64,000 bases of DNA, taken from positions 310,001-374,000 of the forward strand of contig NC_041776.1 of assembly GCF_900090045.1 (NCBI RefSeq). Direction: 5' to 3'. Each line of letters opens with the position of its first letter. Positions within the stretch are counted from its first letter, which is position 1. This DNA is from Plasmodium malariae (taxonomy: Eukaryota; Apicomplexa; Aconoidasida; Haemosporida; Plasmodiidae). This document shows positions 40,186 through 53,892 of this stretch, piece by piece. The notes beneath the pieces are model-generated. The model saw only the letters and a program-made list of their open reading frames with translations, was not told the DNA's origin and ran no database searches. The position numbers and the translations under genes are program-made.

Positions 40186-40719
40186 ACTTTGTCTGTAAAT
40201 GTTTTGCACCGAAATATATGCGTGTGTGTACAGGACTATGTACTTATGGGTGTATGTACTAGCACATATATATAAATATGTATGTACATATGCACACACA
40301 TAAGCATGTACATGTATACGTAAACAAGCGCAGTTCTAGTTTGCTGTGTACTCCTCTGCAAGCATGAACACATTAACATGCCAAACGCGGATATTTGCAC
40401 ATGTCGGTAATATGGTGCAATGTATTATTACTTATGTATCAAAAGAAAAAAAATAAAACAAATAAGAATGCTTAAATGGTAAGCGATAAATGATATGCGA
40501 TAAGTCATGAATATTAAATAAGCAGATTATCTATAGCTCACAGAAAGGTTGTCCTGTAACTCTATTTGAAAACAACCTAGCATTTCACTGCGCATGATTC
40601 TGCATTACTCTTACCTATTTACTATTTACTATTTACTCTTTGCTATTTGCTCTTTACTATTTACTCTTAACTATTTATTCCTTGCTCTTTACGATTTACT
40701 CATTCCCCTTACCTCTTTC

Positions 40720-40752
<33 letters not shown>

Positions 40753-41418
40753 CCCTTTGTTCTATGCATGTAAGTGCCTTTACACATTTATCCTTAAAAA
40801 GTAAAATCGTCACTTGGTTAAGCTTTAAAAGCTCCTAGAGCAGTATTTGTTCTATGGTCTTACATTAGGACTTAGGTGTTACAAACAAAAAAAAAAAAAA
40901 AGAAAAAAAAAAGAATATTACATAACATAGTATAACAAGAAGTATAAATAACACGGCACAATATTATATGTAATAACTTGACCTGCCATACTTCAAAAGG
41001 ACGAGAAAAAATTGAATAAAATGTGAAAAAACAAATAAACTGTTGTGCATGCCCCTCAAGCCCGTTGCGTTATATGAATTATGTAAATATATATCATATG
41101 TAGGTAAAAAAATATATCAGTCCACCCCATGGGTCAATGTATGTTCGTGTGTGAATACGTACGTGTGTGAATATGTACGTGTGTGAATATGTACGTGTGT
41201 GAATATGTACGTGTGTGAATATGTACGTGTGTGAATATGTACGTGTGTGAATATGTACGTGTGTGAATATGTACGTATGTGAATATGTATGTTCGTGGGC
41301 GTATATGTGTATACGTGGCTATATGCATATTTGGGATTAAGCGTGTGTTCGTACTTTCATCTGTATATGTATACGTATGTGTATAAGTATGTGCATGTTT
41401 GTGTGCATGGCGCATAAT
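40186..41418. other. Spacer with 16-bp minisatellite
   Basis: It contains TATTTACTATTTACTCTTTGC-type repeats (40610-40690), poly(T) (40724-40751), an A-rich stretch (40886-40912) and the ACGTGTGTGAATATGT repeat (41150-41290). No gene is seen. Confidence 0.7.
41147..41290. repeat. 16-bp minisatellite TACGTGTGTGAATATG
   Basis: About nine tandem copies of TACGTGTGTGAATATG, nearly perfect, just 3' of the 1,621-aa gene on the minus strand. ORFs through it encode artefactual His/Thr repeats. Confidence 0.9.
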
Positions 41419-44400
41419 TCACTTTGTGTGAGAATCTAGGGGGAGTATGTCCTCCATCGAAATGGAAAAATAAAAAGGATATTGCTCAACTAGATTTTCA
41501 AGAATGTTTAAAAAATGACAAAAAAAAGTATATACATTTATGGGGTAATACTTAAAAAAATTGGAAAATTTCCAACTATGTTTAATATAACATTTTAATG
41601 CTTGTTCATTATGATCAACCCATTTTCTCACTGTGTGTTCAATACTATTTAATGCATCAACAAAGAGTAATATGTACTTATCATTTAAAAATAATTTTAT
41701 TCCTATTATTATCACTTCATCATTAATTTCGCTAACTATTTCCTTTTCATCTATTTGTTTACTTAAAATGTTAAGAGATAATATATGTTTTGTCAGTAAC
41801 TCTTTAAACTGTATTAACAAGTCATCATTTCCTGAACTACTAATCATATATGGGACATCCTCAATCAGTTGGAGCTTCGACATAGCTACATATTTTCCAT
41901 GATCCACATCTATGCTCTTAGTTTCTTCATTAAAATTGTTTTTAACGCAATTGTTAGAAGCATCTCCATAGAATTCTCTCCCCTTTTCAACTTCTTCCTT
42001 ATCATGCTCCTTATGAAGAGTTTCATTCATGTATTTCTCTCTACTGAAGCTTTCATTTAGACTTGTAAGGTCGTTTTTTCCCCCTTTGTATTTATTATCA
42101 TTTTTGTTTATATTAAATGGAAAAATAGGTCTGCCATTTTCCTCTATCTTTTTTATATTCTTCAATATATTTCTCTCATTTTGATTGTTTATTTTATCAC
42201 TCTTTATTTGAAATTTTTTTTTTTTTTTTTTCCTGAACATGCAATATTTTTTTTTTTTATATGTGCAGGAGAAATTATCACAATTTGGTGAAAAAGTGTT
42301 CAACAAGGTAGATGAAAGTTCTTTTTTATCTACTTTCGATACACATAAAAAAATATTATTTTCTTCCACTTTCGTAATTAATCGATATTTAAGTCTTTTC
42401 ATTTCGTTTTTGTTTCTTATCACAGTTTTGCTATTAATTATACGACCCAGTTCGGTGTCGTTCTGAATAACTGACCTGTTCATAATAATTTTTATACTTT
42501 TCTTTCCATTTATTTTACAATTTTTGGGGGTCTTTTTTACGATAATTTTACTCAATTTATTCAGTTTAAAAAAATGCTTTCTTTGGTCTAGTATTTTTAT
42601 AAAAGTGTGTATTTCGCCATCATTCACATTTTGTTCATTGTACTCATAATTGGAGTTACCATGAATAGATTTTAAATTGCAATTTGTTTTATTTTTTATT
42701 ATTTCTGACTTGTTAATAATATGAGTATCTTCCATTTCGAAATTTTTATCGCTGTTACACGAACTGTTATCAATTTTATGTAATGATGCAGCTTCGTCTC
42801 GCCCTGAATTACCCTTTTTTTGACAATTGGTCAAATTTGAAATAGTAGTATGGGCACTTCTCTCTACTAAATTGTTGTTTGCGCGAGGAGCGCATTTATC
42901 AAAATTATTGCTCATATTATATACAATTTTTTTCTTATTTTTTTTTAAAATAAATTCCATATTTTTTTTTAAACAGTTTAAACTGATATCGATATCCGAA
43001 TGTGTATTCTTTTCATTAATTAAAAAAAAATTGATTAAATTTATGGGAATGTATTTATTTTCCTTAAAATTACATATATGAAAAATCGTTTTCACCTTTT
43101 TGTCATCATTATCATCATCATTAACATCATCATTATCATCATCATTAACATCATCATTAACATCATCATTAACATCATCATTAAGGTCATCATTAAAGTC
43201 ATCAATCTTTGTCATATCATTTGTGTTTTCATGTATGGTGTTTACAAATTTGTTGCTTGCCACTTTACCATTTTGCTGTTCTTTTTGTGCTCCATTTGTA
43301 CTTTCGTTACAGCTCATAACCTGCTCTGTGTTAATCATACTTTTGTTCCTCATATGTAGTTTCTTCTTTATATAGTCGATAATGTTTTCCTTTATTGGAT
43401 CTCTACTAAGTAATAAGGTATCGTCATTTATCTTTTTTAAAAAGCTCCTTTCTCTTTCTTCAAATTGGTTAGTACAGTGGACATATTTTGTGTCTCTTTT
43501 TTTTCCTATATTTTCCTTTTCCCATAAAAAGGAGTTTTTTCTTATTCTTTGCTCATAAGTACTGCTAGCCAAAACGGTGTTATATACTCCTCCATTTTTT
43601 AAGTTCAATTTTGGACTATATTTTTTCTCTGCTATATTAGGTGGAGCTTTTTGTGCAATTTTACTAATGTACGAATATTTGCTTCTGTTACGTTGTATCA
43701 TTTGCTGTGCGTATTGCTGGGAGTATGGAAGACCATTTTGCTGCTTATATATTTGACAGATCGGAAACACTTCTTTCTCTTGTGTAGTACTAAATATTGA
43801 GGTGTTTTCCCCTATAGCAGTACCACCTACTAGACATTTGTCCTTACATGCTAACATATCATTTTTTAAAAGTGGCTCCTTCTTAGCAGCTTCATCATTT
43901 ACATTTGTGTTTTCACTTTGCATAATATTTAAATCGATTTTAATAAACCCCTCATCATTGAGAACGGGTATCGTTTCATAGTCAGCGTCTTTCACCTTGG
44001 CCTTAATATTTGCCTCATTCATGAAATTCTTATTATTACTGTTACTAATATTATTATTACCATTATTATTACCATTATTATTACCATTATTATTACCATT
44101 ATTATTACCATTATTATTACCATTATTATTACCATTATTATTACCATTATTATTACCATTATTTTTACTGTTATTATTACTATTACTATTACTACTACTG
44201 CTACTGCTACTACTATTACCATTACTGTACCTCATCTGGAGGTCGTTACAGCCATTGGAACCGTTCATACTTTTTTCATTTGTTCTTTTTTTACTAGTGG
44301 AGTGAATTGAGTCTACATTAACTTCACCGGTGCAAGTGCTATTCGGAATGAAGTTACTAATAATAGCATTTTTGAACAAATCTATATTGAATAGTGTGTT

Positions 44401-46284
44401 CTTACTTGATAATTCATTTTCTTCATTTTTACATGCTCCATTTGTTTGGAAGGTATGTTTCATCTCTTTGTTATTTTGCTCAGCATTCCTTATACATTCA
44501 TTTGTATTGTTACTTGGTAAATTTTTGTCTGTTTTGTCATTTTTCGAATCGTTTTCTTTAGCACTTGCTTCGTTCCTAACTATTACATGATTGTCAATAT
44601 CGTCCACACATTGCTTCTCTATCGTTTCCAAATTAATTACTGTATCACTTTGATGATATGCATGATTATGTACAAGCTCTTTTTTGTTAAGAAGTTGCAA
44701 ACCATACTTATCGCTCTTCACGTTATTATCAGCATTTGGCCTATTAATGACTGAACTTTTGGGAGCAATTTTATTTTCGATGTCAATCCATTTAAAAATG
44801 CTACTTATTCCTGATGCTAATTCGTCAAAAAGATTATCTGAATCACTTTTAAAAAAAAGATTGGAATAATAATTATTATCCTTTAAATTATTTAATTCAT
44901 ACTTTAATTTTTTATTTATTCCTAATTTTTTTCTGTTTTCATTTATTAATTCGTTGTATTCCCTTTTTAATAAAATGTATGACTGGTACATGCGTCTATA
45001 GATATTTATATTTGTGGCTTTGTCATTTTTGTGTAGTTCCATAATTTTTGCGTTTTCCCTACGCCTGGTACTGCCATAATTGTCATTCCTGTAATCATTG
45101 TGGCTATCATTCCTGTTATCATTGTGGCCATCATTCCTGTTATCATCGTTATCATTACCATTACTACTGTCGTTTCTATTATCATTACCATTGCTACTGT
45201 CGTTTCTATTATCATTACTATTATCATTACCATTTTCATTATTATTATCATTACCATTTTCATTATTAAATATATTGCTATTTTCATTATTAAATGTATT
45301 GCTATTTTCATTTTTAAATGTATTGCTATTTTCATTGTTAAATGTATTGCTATTTTCACTGTTAAATGTATTGCTATTTTCATTGTTAAATGTATTGCTA
45401 TTTTCATTGTTAAATGTATTGCTATTTTCATTGTTAAATGTATTGCTATTTTCACTGTTAAATGTATTGCTATTTTCATTGTTAAATGTATTGCTATTTT
45501 CATTGTTAAATGTATTGCCATTTTTCTTATCATGGCACTTATTCATTGCTACACTATCTTTGTTTTCATTTAATGAGTTATACCTTACATTATTGGAGTT
45601 ATAATTTTTATTTTCTTCACTGTTAGTATTCTCTTTTTCCTCAACAATACATAATTTTATTATTTTATCTTTTTTTTTTTTTTCGTTCATGACCATTTGA
45701 CTATCATATGGGGAATTTTCCCAACCCTTGGTCATTTGATTTGTACACTTTTCTGTATAATTATTTAAATATTTATTTCCATTACATTCATCATTTTGTT
45801 TAGTATATATGTTGTGTGTACTCATACACTCATATTTATCATTCTCATAATTCGTCTTTTTGCAAATTTGACTATTCTCTACCCATTCTTCTTCCCCTTG
45901 TGCAATTACGTCTTTTTCCTTGCGCTGAAATTTGTTTCCTTCGCTGTTGGTATTTTTGTCATCCTCGAGTATTTTGCTCACTTGGTCTTGCTCCATTTCG
46001 CCATCATTAGGACCACCCGCGTTTGGCTTTTCAGAATTTGTTCCAACCGCATCCTCTTTAGCTGCTTCTTCCACGACTGTGCCTAATTTCATTGAGCTTG
46101 TTTTAACTTCATTCAAGTTTTTCCCAATCTCTGCCTTTCCTTTCTGTTCTTGTATTTGATGCTTACCTATTGGTCCATTTCCAACCATAGCATCATTTTC
46201 TTTTTTATAGATGCTCTCATTAAATACGTACTCACTTTCATTCTGGCTTTTAGCACTTAAAGGTCTAACTGCATGATCTCCCAT
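41419..46284 (-). CDS. Large Asn-rich conserved Plasmodium protein
   Basis: Function unknown. One exon of 1,621 aa from the first ATG at 46284. The N-terminal third is polar and contains an 8-residue tandem repeat NTFNNENS (about 11 copies; 45260-45530). Next comes a short coiled-coil-like segment (YILLKREYNELINENRKKL) and a hydrophobic FDELASGISSIFKWID motif. Long Asn/Gly (44040-44215) and Asn/Asp/Val (43110-43200) repeats lie in the middle. The last 140 residues are ordered and hydrophobic (IIIGIKLFLNDKYILLFVDALNS, YPINVYTFFCHFLNILENLV) and are the most likely conserved domain. No catalytic motif, signal peptide or membrane anchor is apparent. Many Lys/Asn-rich segments may simply be disordered. 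Confidence 0.8.
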   Translation of the reverse strand: MGDHAVRPLSAKSQNESEYVFNESIYKKENDAMVGNGPIGKHQIQEQKGKAEIGKNLNEVKTSSMKLGTVVEEAAKEDAVGTNSEKPNAGGPNDGEMEQDQVSKILEDDKNTNSEGNKFQRKEKDVIAQGEEEWVENSQICKKTNYENDKYECMSTHNIYTKQNDECNGNKYLNNYTEKCTNQMTKGWENSPYDSQMVMNEKKKKDKIIKLCIVEEKENTNSEENKNYNSNNVRYNSLNENKDSVAMNKCHDKKNGNTFNNENSNTFNNENSNTFNSENSNTFNNENSNTFNNENSNTFNNENSNTFNSENSNTFNNENSNTFKNENSNTFNNENSNIFNNENGNDNNNENGNDNSNDNRNDSSNGNDNRNDSSNGNDNDDNRNDGHNDNRNDSHNDYRNDNYGSTRRRENAKIMELHKNDKATNINIYRRMYQSYILLKREYNELINENRKKLGINKKLKYELNNLKDNNYYSNLFFKSDSDNLFDELASGISSIFKWIDIENKIAPKSSVINRPNADNNVKSDKYGLQLLNKKELVHNHAYHQSDTVINLETIEKQCVDDIDNHVIVRNEASAKENDSKNDKTDKNLPSNNTNECIRNAEQNNKEMKHTFQTNGACKNEENELSSKNTLFNIDLFKNAIISNFIPNSTCTGEVNVDSIHSTSKKRTNEKSMNGSNGCNDLQMRYSNGNSSSSSSSSNSNSNNNSKNNGNNNGNNNGNNNGNNNGNNNGNNNGNNNGNNNGNNNISNSNNKNFMNEANIKAKVKDADYETIPVLNDEGFIKIDLNIMQSENTNVNDEAAKKEPLLKNDMLACKDKCLVGGTAIGENTSIFSTTQEKEVFPICQIYKQQNGLPYSQQYAQQMIQRNRSKYSYISKIAQKAPPNIAEKKYSPKLNLKNGGVYNTVLASSTYEQRIRKNSFLWEKENIGKKRDTKYVHCTNQFEERERSFLKKINDDTLLLSRDPIKENIIDYIKKKLHMRNKSMINTEQVMSCNESTNGAQKEQQNGKVASNKFVNTIHENTNDMTKIDDFNDDLNDDVNDDVNDDVNDDDNDDVNDDDNDDKKVKTIFHICNFKENKYIPINLINFFLINEKNTHSDIDISLNCLKKNMEFILKKNKKKIVYNMSNNFDKCAPRANNNLVERSAHTTISNLTNCQKKGNSGRDEAASLHKIDNSSCNSDKNFEMEDTHIINKSEIIKNKTNCNLKSIHGNSNYEYNEQNVNDGEIHTFIKILDQRKHFFKLNKLSKIIVKKTPKNCKINGKKSIKIIMNRSVIQNDTELGRIINSKTVIRNKNEMKRLKYRLITKVEENNIFLCVSKVDKKELSSTLLNTFSPNCDNFSCTYKKKKYCMFRKKKKKKFQIKSDKINNQNERNILKNIKKIEENGRPIFPFNINKNDNKYKGGKNDLTSLNESFSREKYMNETLHKEHDKEEVEKGREFYGDASNNCVKNNFNEETKSIDVDHGKYVAMSKLQLIEDVPYMISSSGNDDLLIQFKELLTKHILSLNILSKQIDEKEIVSEINDEVIIIGIKLFLNDKYILLFVDALNSIEHTVRKWVDHNEQALKCYIKHSWKFSNFFKYYPINVYTFFCHFLNILENLVEQYPFYFSISMEDILPLDSHTK
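45262..45530. repeat. 24-bp coding repeat (NTFNNENS)
   Basis: Tandem 24-bp units encoding NTFNNENS or NTFNSENS in the minus-strand gene, about 11 copies with a few substitutions (Ser/Asn, Lys, Ile). The array preserves the reading frame. Confidence 0.95.
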
Positions 46285-46679
46285 CAAATGGATTTATTTT
46301 AAAAGACTTCATTTAGGAAAAAAAAAAAAAAAAATTAATTACATGTTCAGGTCAACAAGTATATAGGAATAAAACAAAAAATATTTCAAATTTGATAAAC
46401 GAGGAAAATGGATGGATGAAATGGAACCGCAATATTAATCGATGAACTGGCGAAAAGGAATAATCGCGAGATATTTAAATTAAATAAAAAGAAAAAAAAT
46501 GGCTAATTCGAGGGAAAACGAACTGAATGAAAGAGGAGTTTATAATAATAACGATAATAATAACAGTAATAATGACAGTAATAACAAAATGCAGTTCTGA
46601 AGAAAAGGTAACAAGCAAAATAAGCAATTTTAAAAAAGTACATGAGAAAGTGTATGTATCATTTTACACCTATATACAT

Positions 46680-46724
<45 letters not shown>

Positions 46725-47069
46725 CTTAAGCTCATATGAATATTTCATTCTGTACTCGCATATGTGTGTATACACATGAAGATTCATTTATTTTTGGAAT
46801 TTTATTTTTCCTTCGTTGAGCAACAGACTATTATTAATTTACTTTTTTTTTTTTTAAATAATAAAATGAAACAAATTAAAACAAAATAAAAGTATTAGCG
46901 CTTTTTTAAACAGTTTACAACTAGGACTTGCAAAATAAATTAGCGAAAAATAATTGTTCATAAAAAATATTGTTAATAAAGAACGTCGTTCGAAATTGGT
47001 CTCAATGGTAACTAACCCTTACTCTCTTCCACTACACGCCATCTTTAAGTACATATATACACATATGCA

Positions 47070-47140
<71 letters not shown>

Positions 47141-47281
47141 TTATATATTTGCGTATGTGTATATATACTTATGCGTAATGTTGAATTTCTTTGTTAGTGA
47201 AAAAGAACATTCTTTAAAACGGGTAAAACCGATATTACAAAAATATAGCATATAAAATACAAGTACTCAACTGTCATCTCC
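46285..47281. other. Spacer with small plus-strand coding-like segments
   Basis: Poly(A) runs at 46320-46334 and 46684-46720 and a (TA)n array at 47076-47134 dominate. A 33-codon plus-strand ORF at 46499-46600 (MANSRENELNERGVY, then Asn/Asp/Ser) and possible exon fragments at about 46989-47013 and 47196-47255 look coding. The joins rely on a weak donor, so no gene is called. Confidence 0.5.
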
Positions 47282-47632
47282 AATGAAAGAAGAAATCAAA
47301 GTTTTTAACGGCAAGAACGGATCGTTGGAACTGTTTTCATATGTGCACATATATGTATATGGTATATGCATTACTAGCTCTTTTTGAAAAAATGCCCTTG
47401 AGGAACTTCATACAATTATAATTTTTTTTTTTTCAATTTTTCAATTTTTCATTTTTTCAATTTTTGATTTTTTCGTTTTTTCACGTTATTTTGCGAAGAA
47501 GCTCATGTCAATTTTTCACAAATGAAAATAAATGCAAATCGAAAAAACGAAATGATGGCTCTGAACTTTTCCACAAAGGCTAGAATAAATATCTTTTTAA
47601 AATTCATCTATGATAAATTGTCTTTTTTTTAA
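47282..47632 (+). CDS. Candidate two-exon small protein, function unknown
   Basis: Exon 1 is 47282-47360 (MKEEIKVFNGKNGSLELFSY...). Exon 2 is 47499-47632 (AHVNFSQMKINANRKNEMMA... ending KFIYDKLSFF then stop). The donor is GGTATATG; the 138-bp intron ends with a strong T-rich tract and TTTTGCGAAG. Phases match and the product would be 70 aa. The residues are mixed hydrophobic and charged rather than repeat-like. I do not recognise the protein. The minus strand of 47270-47330 also reads open, so strand and structure need transcript support. Confidence 0.4.
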
Positions 47633-47685
47633 TAATAATGTAGAGAAGCAAAATTAAATAGTGTTTTTTCATTTAAAAAAAAAAA

Positions 47686-48934
<1,249 letters not shown>

Positions 48935-50256
48935 TTATTCACTATTTGATTGATCTGTGCTCGAATATTCATTATTTGAAAGTTCTTCGTTGTCAGTTTG
49001 TTCTTCTTGCACTAAGTTATTTCCCTTAGACTCTATCAAATCAGATACTTCAATTTCTCTAATTTTGTCAATTATTCCTAAATTATTCTTTTTTAAATTA
49101 TTATATAGGTCTAGTATCAATTCGGAAACTTCTATCTGCAAGGAGAAAAAACAACAGTCCACATAAGAGGGTTTACACAAACATATATACACATACATAT
49201 ATACACATACATGTATACACATACACACACACAAACACAAACACATACATGCACTTATGCATAATGAATTTTTATATTTCCACTATTTATCTTCGTTATT
49301 TATATTACATCACTATCATCTTCAATGTCTACATTAAACAGGGAGCCCATTTCATCTCTCAGATAGTCGCCTAGTTTATTTTTTGGAGTATTCTCTAAAT
49401 GAGAAAAAAAAAAAAATATATATATATATAAATATTCATATGGGCATGTGTGTATTTGCACTTCTGTGTGCTTTTTTTTTTCTTTATCTTTTTTTTAAAT
49501 TTACATAAAAAAATATTATGAACGTGATCAAATTCTAAAAAAACGAAATGGAGGAAAGGTGTCGTTCTTTTTGAGAAATATATGAACTGTTCATATTTTT
49601 TTTTGTTCCGTTTAATATGCATGGATATACATATATACACATATGTATGCATGTACATTCTTGCATGTTCATATTTTTTTTTTTTCCCATGCTTACTTGA
49701 TATAATGTAATTATATACATATTCAATTAATTTTATTTTTTTTTCTTCCGAGTTTGCCCCACCCCAATTATTTGTCACAGCAAGTCGAAGAACTGTCCTG
49801 CATTGTTAAAGAATACGAAAGTTGAAAAAAAAAAAAAAAAAAAAATATATATATGTATATATATATAAAATATATTTTTCTTTTTTTCGAAGCAAAGAAT
49901 ATGATTATAATTAAGGATACAACATAAGGAAAACATATTACATACGTAAAACTGCTTAATGTAATATTATGCTGCTATTAAACGCAAAGACAGCATTTGG
50001 TATGTTCGAGGTATTGCAGTTTAATATACTTTTACAAAAACTCATGGAGTTAAATAGTTAAAAATAATTGCGCATGCTGCTCCTATTTGCAAATTTGTTT
50101 ATTCTTTTTCATTTTGCCTTTGGTATTATGAAATTATAATATGTGTACATACTTATACGTATATTATATATATTTTATTTATATGTATATATAATACCAT
50201 TTTTCAAATATTAAGTTAATTCCTTCATGTAATAAAACAGATATATCTTCATTCAT
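48935..50256 (-). CDS. TSR2: Pre-rRNA-processing protein TSR2 (four exons)
   Basis: In yeast Tsr2 is the escort chaperone that delivers the 40S ribosomal protein eS26 (Rps26) and is needed for 20S pre-rRNA processing. Minus-strand exons: 50198-50256, 49697-49797, 49309-49394, 48935-49135. All introns are GT-AG, phases match, and the product is 148 aa. Family signatures are split by the introns: LLHEGINLIFEKW|TVLRLAV (exons 1/2), TNNWGGANSEEK, then KLGDYLRDEMGSLFNVDIEDDSD (the acidic D/E-F-N-x-x-x-E-D-x-S block), then IEVSELILDLYNNL and an acidic C-terminal tail. Only the last exon would be noticed from ORF length. The neighbouring BMS1 also serves 40S assembly, probably by chance. Confidence 0.88.
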
Positions 50257-50308
50257 TTTGTATGTGCCCTTTTAAAATTGGATATATATGCCAATTATAA
50301 AAAAAAAA

Positions 50309-50345
<37 letters not shown>

Positions 50346-50524
50346 TACTTTAATGTATATTGTTCTATAGGGCCAAACAAATATAATTCACTTCATTTAT
50401 TTATTGTTCTTTTTTTTTTTTTTTTAAGGAATATTACGAAATAACGCAAAATAATTTTTTATCTTGCGGTTGTTACATTTCCTCTACTAAGATGTGAAAA
50501 AGGAAAAAAGAAAAAGAAAAGAAA

Positions 50525-50660
50525 AACAAAAGAACAGAAAAACAAAAGAACAGAAAAACAAAAGAACAGAAAAACAAAAGAACAGAAAAACAAAAGAACA
50601 GAAAAACAAAAGAACAGAAAAACAAAAGAACAGAAAAACAAAAGAAAAGAAAAACAAAGG
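50525..50660. repeat. 16-bp minisatellite ACAGAAAAACAAAAGA
   Basis: Eight tandem copies, nearly perfect, close to the TSR2 5' end. Non-coding. Confidence 0.9.
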
Positions 50661-52574
50661 AACAAAAAAAAAATTTAGTATTAATTATTAATTAATAAGC
50701 GTTAATTATTAAGATTACGTAATAATTATTGCCAAATGGTAAGTGTTAAATGCAAACAAGGAAAATATAATAATCTTAAATAAAACAACGAATGGCCACA
50801 ACATTAAGGTTTTTCCCATGGCAATATATTTTACGCATATTATTACTCATCTAAGAAACATCAAATATGCATTATATACCATTATAATATATTATACAAA
50901 ATGATATAATTTTTTTTAATATATATATATATATATATATCCACATTCTTTTCTTTTCTTTTTTCTTATAAAATATATAGAAATATATGTAAAATAGTCC
51001 AAAAAAATTAGGACTACCATCACAAAAAATGAAGAGGTTATAGCATCATAAAAACATCCCTACGTACATATTCATATACATATATATATATATATACATT
51101 TATCTATTATCAGACCTGAAAAATGATGAGTGGAGCATAAAATAACAAGGTGGAGCTTTTACAAGTGCAGAAACAAATGTTTACGTGAAATATATAATCT
51201 TTCAGTAAAATAAAGAAGATCATAATTTGCAACTACAACAAGAATAAAAAAAAAAAAAAAGAAAAAAGAAGAGCATACATATTAAAAAAAAGTATACATA
51301 TTAAATGGTATATATTTTTTTTTTTCACTATGTATATAGCATTACGTTTTTGTTTCATTTGTATATGTAATTTCCCCATTTTTAATGAATAAAGGAGAAA
51401 AAAAAGGAATAATTTAACTTTTAGTTTTTACAACTTTATGCGCTATTATTTTATATATATGAACATATACATATATTTCTTCCAAAGGTTATAGTATATA
51501 CTTATTTTTTTTTTTGTTTGTTGTTTAATTAAATTATATAAAAGTACATAATGTTAAAATGAGAGAGTGGATCTTTAGCTGCTCATCATTTATTATTTAT
51601 GTTTTTATATTATATTCACAACTAATATATTAGTATATAAGTACATATATATATAATCATGCACAAAAAAATTGCAAGTTTGTGTTATGAGTTAGGAAAG
51701 TAATGCTCGTAGAATATGGTATTTTTGCCTCATATCCTCTTTTATAAATATTTCAAAGACTTAAGTTACCTAACTGTTGAAGTGCTCAATAATTAATTTT
51801 CACCTGACCAGGTTCAGACGTTATGTTGCTAATCATTTTTAGCATAGTTGCGGAAATGTGTTTAAAAAAAAAAAAAGATACAAAAAAAAAGAGAAAAAAT
51901 AAAGAAAAGAAAAAACTCATATGGCACTTCTTCCTACAGCATTTCTGCTAAAAAGCAAGAGAAAAAAAAAACAAGCTTGAAGATTAAACAAGTTGGAAAG
52001 AAAAAAAAAAAAATTATATAAAAAAAATTATATACAAATGATAGTATACAAATCATAGTATACAAATCATAGTATACAAAGCATAGTATAAAAATGATAA
52101 TATATAAGGGAAAATACTTCACGTAGAATGTTAAAATTTTTACCCTTTTCAAAGCTTTTTATTTTACGTAAACTGTGTCTATGTAGATTTGGTAACACAT
52201 CATATATTTACTGAAATGTACTAGAATTCGTTTTCATATATGTTGAAAATATAATGACACACAGTTTTCAACTTCTACACTAGTACAAACAAAGCGATCG
52301 GATTGTTATTTTTAAAGCTATATTTATTAGTATATGTAACCTCAAAAAAATTTTAAAATGGCTTTGTTTCATCGTAACTCAAGTTCTTAATTTTAAAACC
52401 CAAAGAAAAACGAATAAACGGATATCCCAATAAGCAGATATCCCAATAAGCAGATATACTAATAAACGGATATAAAAATAAAATAAAAAAAAAAAAAAAA
52501 CTAACTTAAAAGAATATGTTCAACATTATAGCGAATTTTTCACTTATAATATATTCATCTCCAAAAAGGAAGTG

Positions 52575-52619
<45 letters not shown>

Positions 52620-53104
52620 TAGGGATATATTTACATAAATGTGCATTAGTGGGTGTGATAACTGTATATATTATGTATGTATGTACGTATGTATGTGTAT
52701 ATTTATATGGGACTAGCGGCTCCTATTTATTTTACATGGTACATGCGATTAAAAATTTGTTTTTTATAATGCCATTTTTGCAATTTTACACATAAGAATA
52801 TAATATTTACAAATGATATTCATTTTATGTTCGTTTTGTTATTATTCTTTTTGTTTTTTACAAATTTCCGTTTTTAATAAATAAATAAAAAATATAAAAA
52901 ATAAAAGGCTATGTATAATTAAATAATTTTAGTCAATATTTATTTGTATTGTTATTTCCGTGGCTATAATATTGTACATTCTTTTGAAAACTTATAATTT
53001 GTTATTATAGCGAATAATTTTTTGATTATTTATGTCGTTCACTTTTAGCGTAATATGAAGAAAATATAAATAAATGAATAGGAAGTGAATAACAAATGAG
53101 TACT

Positions 53105-53278
53105 AAATGAATGACAATAGCGATAAATGAATGGCAAATGAGCGATAAATGAATGACAAATTAGCGATAAATGAATGGCAAATGAGCGATAAATGAATGG
53201 CAAATGAGCGATAAATGAATGGCAAATGAGCGATAAATGAATGGCAAATGAGCGATAAATGAATGGCAAATGAGTTAT
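53105..53278. repeat. 22-bp minisatellite GCGATAAATGAATGGCAAATGA
   Basis: About eight tandem copies of GCGATAAATGAATGGCAAATGA with edge variants. It reads as a His/Leu/Phe repeat on the minus strand and is non-coding. Confidence 0.9.
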
Positions 53279-53737
53279 AAATGCATAATAAATGAATAAG
53301 AAACGAATATTAAACGAATAAATGAATGAATAATTGAATAACTAATGCATAAGTAAAAATGTAAGCACTTACACGTACTTAATATACACGAGCTTGTACA
53401 TATTTAAATGGTATGGAATAAGCTAAAATATTTTCGTATTGCATATGCATAAGCTTTATACGTGCACATGCGTACATACCATTCTTACTTATGTAATGTG
53501 TAGTACGAACATATGTACATATTTTTTACTCCGTTTAATGAACGCATTCATAATTTTTAACCAATTTTTTTTTTCCATTTTTGAACCGTGTTTTAATTGT
53601 GTTACTGTTTAAACGTTTTTCTCTTTTTTAATTTATTTGGAAAACAATCAAGAGCGTTTGCATAAGCATAATATACTGTACTTATTTTGACTTAATAATA
53701 CTAATGTACGTACATGTACACGTACATATATATACAC

Positions 53738-53892
53738 TTATACATATATATACATTTATACATATATATACACTTATACATATATATACACTTATACATA
53801 TATATACACTTATACATATATATACACTTATACATATATATACACTTATACATATATATACTCTTATACATATATATACATATACATATATA
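53738..53892. repeat. 18-bp minisatellite CTTATACATATATATACA
   Basis: About eight tandem copies of an 18-bp AT unit ending in (TA)-rich sequence. Non-coding. Confidence 0.9.

Noticed and set aside
40186..40299. Starting the secreted protein at 40299
   Set aside because: The extra 38 residues are translated TA/TGTA microsatellite. The ATG at 40185 opens directly on a signal peptide.
44019..45604. ORFs opposite and out of frame to the 1,621-aa gene
   Set aside because: They are shadows of its Asn-rich repeats (Leu-Leu-Pro, Ile-Val-Met and similar).
52118..52372. A five-exon minus-strand gene model joining MKQSHFKIF to KYMMCYQ to FNILRE
   Set aside because: It requires introns of 23 and 48 bp, below anything plausible for Plasmodium.
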